Origin: Bacteroidia bacterium Ga0077558
GTDB taxonomy: Bacteria > Bacteroidota > Bacteroidia > Chitinophagales > Chitinophagaceae
Assembly (NCBI GenBank): GCA_001464625.1
Contig: LNFJ01000004.1
Span: 62,001-126,000 of the forward strand
Direction of reading: 5' to 3'
Length of the DNA: 64,000 nt
Part shown: positions 62,763 through 64,000 of the stretch, piece after piece
Position numbering within the stretch: position 1 is the stretch's first letter
How the letters are laid out: each line of letters opens with the position of its first letter
Notes under the pieces: model-generated
The model's input: only the letters and a program-made list of their open reading frames with translations
Databases searched by the model: none
What the model was told of the DNA's origin: nothing
Program-made: the position numbers and the translations under genes

Positions 62763-62853
62763 CAATCCTTTCACCGTTTATATTAATCGTTACTCCTTTG
62801 TCATAACGAAACGGCGGAACCATTGCGCCGGTTAAAGAGTATAGGGAATTGAG
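62763..62853 (+). repeat. Direct repeat B (91 bp) flanking the NTPase gene
   Basis: This is the partner of 57465-57555, 22 bp after the NTPase stop. On the minus strand an ATG at 62823 gives 35 residues starting VPPFRYDKGVTININGERI and ending at 62716, overlapping the end of the NTPase gene. In both copies the peptide VxPFRYDxGVT is kept. The copy differs from A at 12 of 91 positions. Confidence 0.8.
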
Positions 62854-63213
62854 ATTGGTCTCTTGTTAGATGCAAAAACCTATCCCGCCAAACACAATTC
62901 CAGAAACTGCAAATCAGATTTTATAAAGATGGAATTGCAATACTGCTCATTCAACTGACCCTGCCGCAAAATTATTGTCCTGCTCCGTGCGAAACAAGGT
63001 CTTCGTCCCACACCATATAGAGCCGTCAATCGCCACGGGTTTTCAAAAAAATCTCCACCAGATATTTCAAATGCTGCCTGCATTGGGTAGTATTTTATTT
63101 GAAAAACCTTGTTTCTCCGCCGCAGTCCTAATGGCTGGTCGCTAAGGTTAAATGAATGAAGCGAAGCTGAATTTATTTAAGAATCATTTTTTAAACATTT
63201 AAAATTTACAGTT
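62854..63213. other. Intergenic region upstream of ssb
   Basis: No convincing gene is seen. It continues the weak similarity to repeat A up to 62940. It contains CAATTCCA (62896-62903) and TGGAATTG (62930-62937), an 8-bp inverted repeat with a counterpart of different sequence (CAATTCCTG/CAGGAATTG) near repeat A, and a 10-bp inverted repeat (62991-63000/63106-63115). Confidence 0.5.
62991..63115. repeat. 10-bp inverted repeat GAAACAAGGT / ACCTTGTTTC
   Basis: GAAACAAGGT at 62991-63000 pairs perfectly with ACCTTGTTTC at 63106-63115, with 105 bp in between, upstream of the ssb gene. It could be a protein-binding site of the mobile element or a leftover of an insertion end. No function is established. 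Confidence 0.4.
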
Positions 63214-63609
63214 ATGGAAATCATCGGTAGAGTTACTGCGGATGCAACAGTAAACGAAACAAAAGCAGGGAAAAAAGTGGTGAACTTTTCTATTGCTATT
63301 AATGACACTTACAAAGTAAAAGGAAGCAATGAAGTAACAAAACTGGTTACTTACATTAATTGCTCGTACTGGATTAATCCGGGTGTAGCTCCGTATCTAA
63401 CCAAAGGCACTTTAGTAGAGTGTGCAGGCCGTATTGGTGCAAACGCCTGGACAAACAAAGAAGGGGAAGTAAAAGCCAGCCTGACTTTCAATGCCAGCAA
63501 AATCAAACTGCATGGCGGTGGTAACAAAGTAAATATAGAAGTTACTACACCTCATACTACTGCCCCCGTTGCAGCAATGGCGGAAGCCGCAGAGGATTTA
63601 CCATTCTAA
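63214..63609 (+). CDS. ssb: Single-stranded DNA-binding protein (element type)
   Basis: The 131-residue protein starts MEIIGRVTADATVNETKAGK, has the OB-fold segment KVVNFSIAINDTYKVKG, YINCSYWINPGVAPYLTKGT and ends in the acidic tail AEAAEDLPF, which contacts partner proteins. Chromosomal Ssb usually differs in this region; this short form is typical of Bacteroidota plasmids and conjugative elements. It is followed by a DUF932 gene on the same strand. Confidence 0.93.
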   Translation: MEIIGRVTADATVNETKAGKKVVNFSIAINDTYKVKGSNEVTKLVTYINCSYWINPGVAPYLTKGTLVECAGRIGANAWTNKEGEVKASLTFNASKIKLHGGGNKVNIEVTTPHTTAPVAAMAEAAEDLPF

Positions 63610-63678
63610 AAATCAGGACAGCATTTGCAATGATTGCAGGTGCTGCCTTTTATTTCATCAAACAAAAAATTTACAATT

Positions 63679-64000
63679 ATGGCACACAATATCAATTTCA
63701 ACGAACAAACACAGCAACACAGCTTCTTCAGCGTAAAAGAAAAAGCATGGCATAATTTAGGGCAGATTGTGGAAGATTACCCCACCAGTAAAGAAGCATT
63801 GCAATTTGCAGGACTTGATTTTGAAGTATTGAAAAGACCTAACACCCACAAATTAGATGATGGCGCTGAAGTAGTTTCAAAATCTTCCTTTTATACTTAC
63901 CGCCCTGATAACTCTGCAATTTTAGGTGACCGATTAGGAAAAGATTATGAAGTAGTGCAAAACATTGATGCCTTTAGTTTCTTTGATGCCATTGTTGGTG
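63679..64000 (+). CDS. DUF932 family protein, 3' part cut by window edge
   Basis: An open frame from the ATG at 63679 runs to the window end. It reads QHSFFSVKEKAWHNLGQIVE, DYPTSKEALQFAGLDFEVLK and IDAFSFFDAIVG, which are the DUF932/TIGR03299 (phage/plasmid-like) blocks. The function is unknown; the family is common on plasmids, phages and integrative elements, where it lies near ssb. It supports a mobile-element context. Confidence 0.9.
   Translation, partial: MAHNINFNEQTQQHSFFSVKEKAWHNLGQIVEDYPTSKEALQFAGLDFEVLKRPNTHKLDDGAEVVSKSSFYTYRPDNSAILGDRLGKDYEVVQNIDAFSFFDAIVG

Noticed and set aside
62880..63083. Minus-strand frame of 67 residues upstream of ssb
   Set aside because: It overlaps the degenerate end of repeat B and an inverted repeat, has no recognisable fold, and the region reads as intergenic.
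1..64000. CRISPR array
   Set aside because: No run of evenly spaced repeats was found; the only longer repeats are the pair at 57.5 and 62.8 kb.

Overview
The window looks like chromosomal DNA of a Bacteroidota bacterium, most likely a Chitinophagaceae-type soil or freshwater organism. This lineage is inferred from AT-rich coding DNA, weak or absent Shine-Dalgarno sites, promoters of the TTTG/TAnnTTTG type, an outer-membrane beta-barrel protein with a carboxypeptidase-like regulatory domain, a DUF5916 protein, PD40 and Asp-box propeller lipoproteins, and DUF6597-type AraC regulators. I saw no rRNA, tRNA, CRISPR array, transposase or integrase gene.

From 1 to about 57.3 kb lies a dense patchwork of small stand-alone enzymes and regulators in short operons on both strands. 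GNAT acetyltransferases, VOC/glyoxalase proteins, DinB proteins, DoxX proteins, SnoaL/DUF4440 folds, RibD-type reductases, DUF1801 proteins, alpha/beta hydrolases and AraC-type regulators recur many times. Recognisable units are: a six-gene minus-strand operon (GNAT, DinB, GNAT, PdxH, methyltransferase, propeller; 1-3248); an outer-membrane receptor flanked by two DUF4440 paralogues (5989-10658); a DrrAB-like ABC exporter behind an XRE-pentapeptide regulator (11738-14182); a DUF5916 surface protein (14516-16702); a hydrolase/peptidase block (21077-29209); a DinB-reductase-DoxX-MFS operon (29410-32102); a region with three GlxA-type regulators and recurring GTCGCA direct repeats (32-45 kb); an ECF sigma factor paired with a YciI protein (48125-49747); and an eight-gene operon led by an ArsR repressor with a clear palindromic operator (53.6-57.3 kb).

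From about 57.3 kb the character changes. A single 1696-residue protein (57651-62741) has a predicted PD-(D/E)xK (Cap4/DUF4297-like) nuclease at its N terminus, a STAND-type P-loop NTPase and a very long alpha-helical C-terminal region. This is the layout of Avs-type antiphage sensors. The gene lies between two direct repeats of 91 bp (79 identities by hand count, no gaps) spaced 5298 bp apart, and is followed by a single-stranded DNA-binding protein and a DUF932 protein. Those two genes are typical of plasmid and conjugative-element backbones, so the right end of the window is probably the edge of a mobile element carrying a defence gene. This is the most interesting part of the window.

Regulation: the clearest sites are the ArsR operator at 53607-53651, a 21-bp-spaced repeat upstream of the XRE regulator (14279-14311), and GTCGCA pairs spaced 21-22 bp upstream of several genes around the GlxA-type regulators, which may define a small local regulon.
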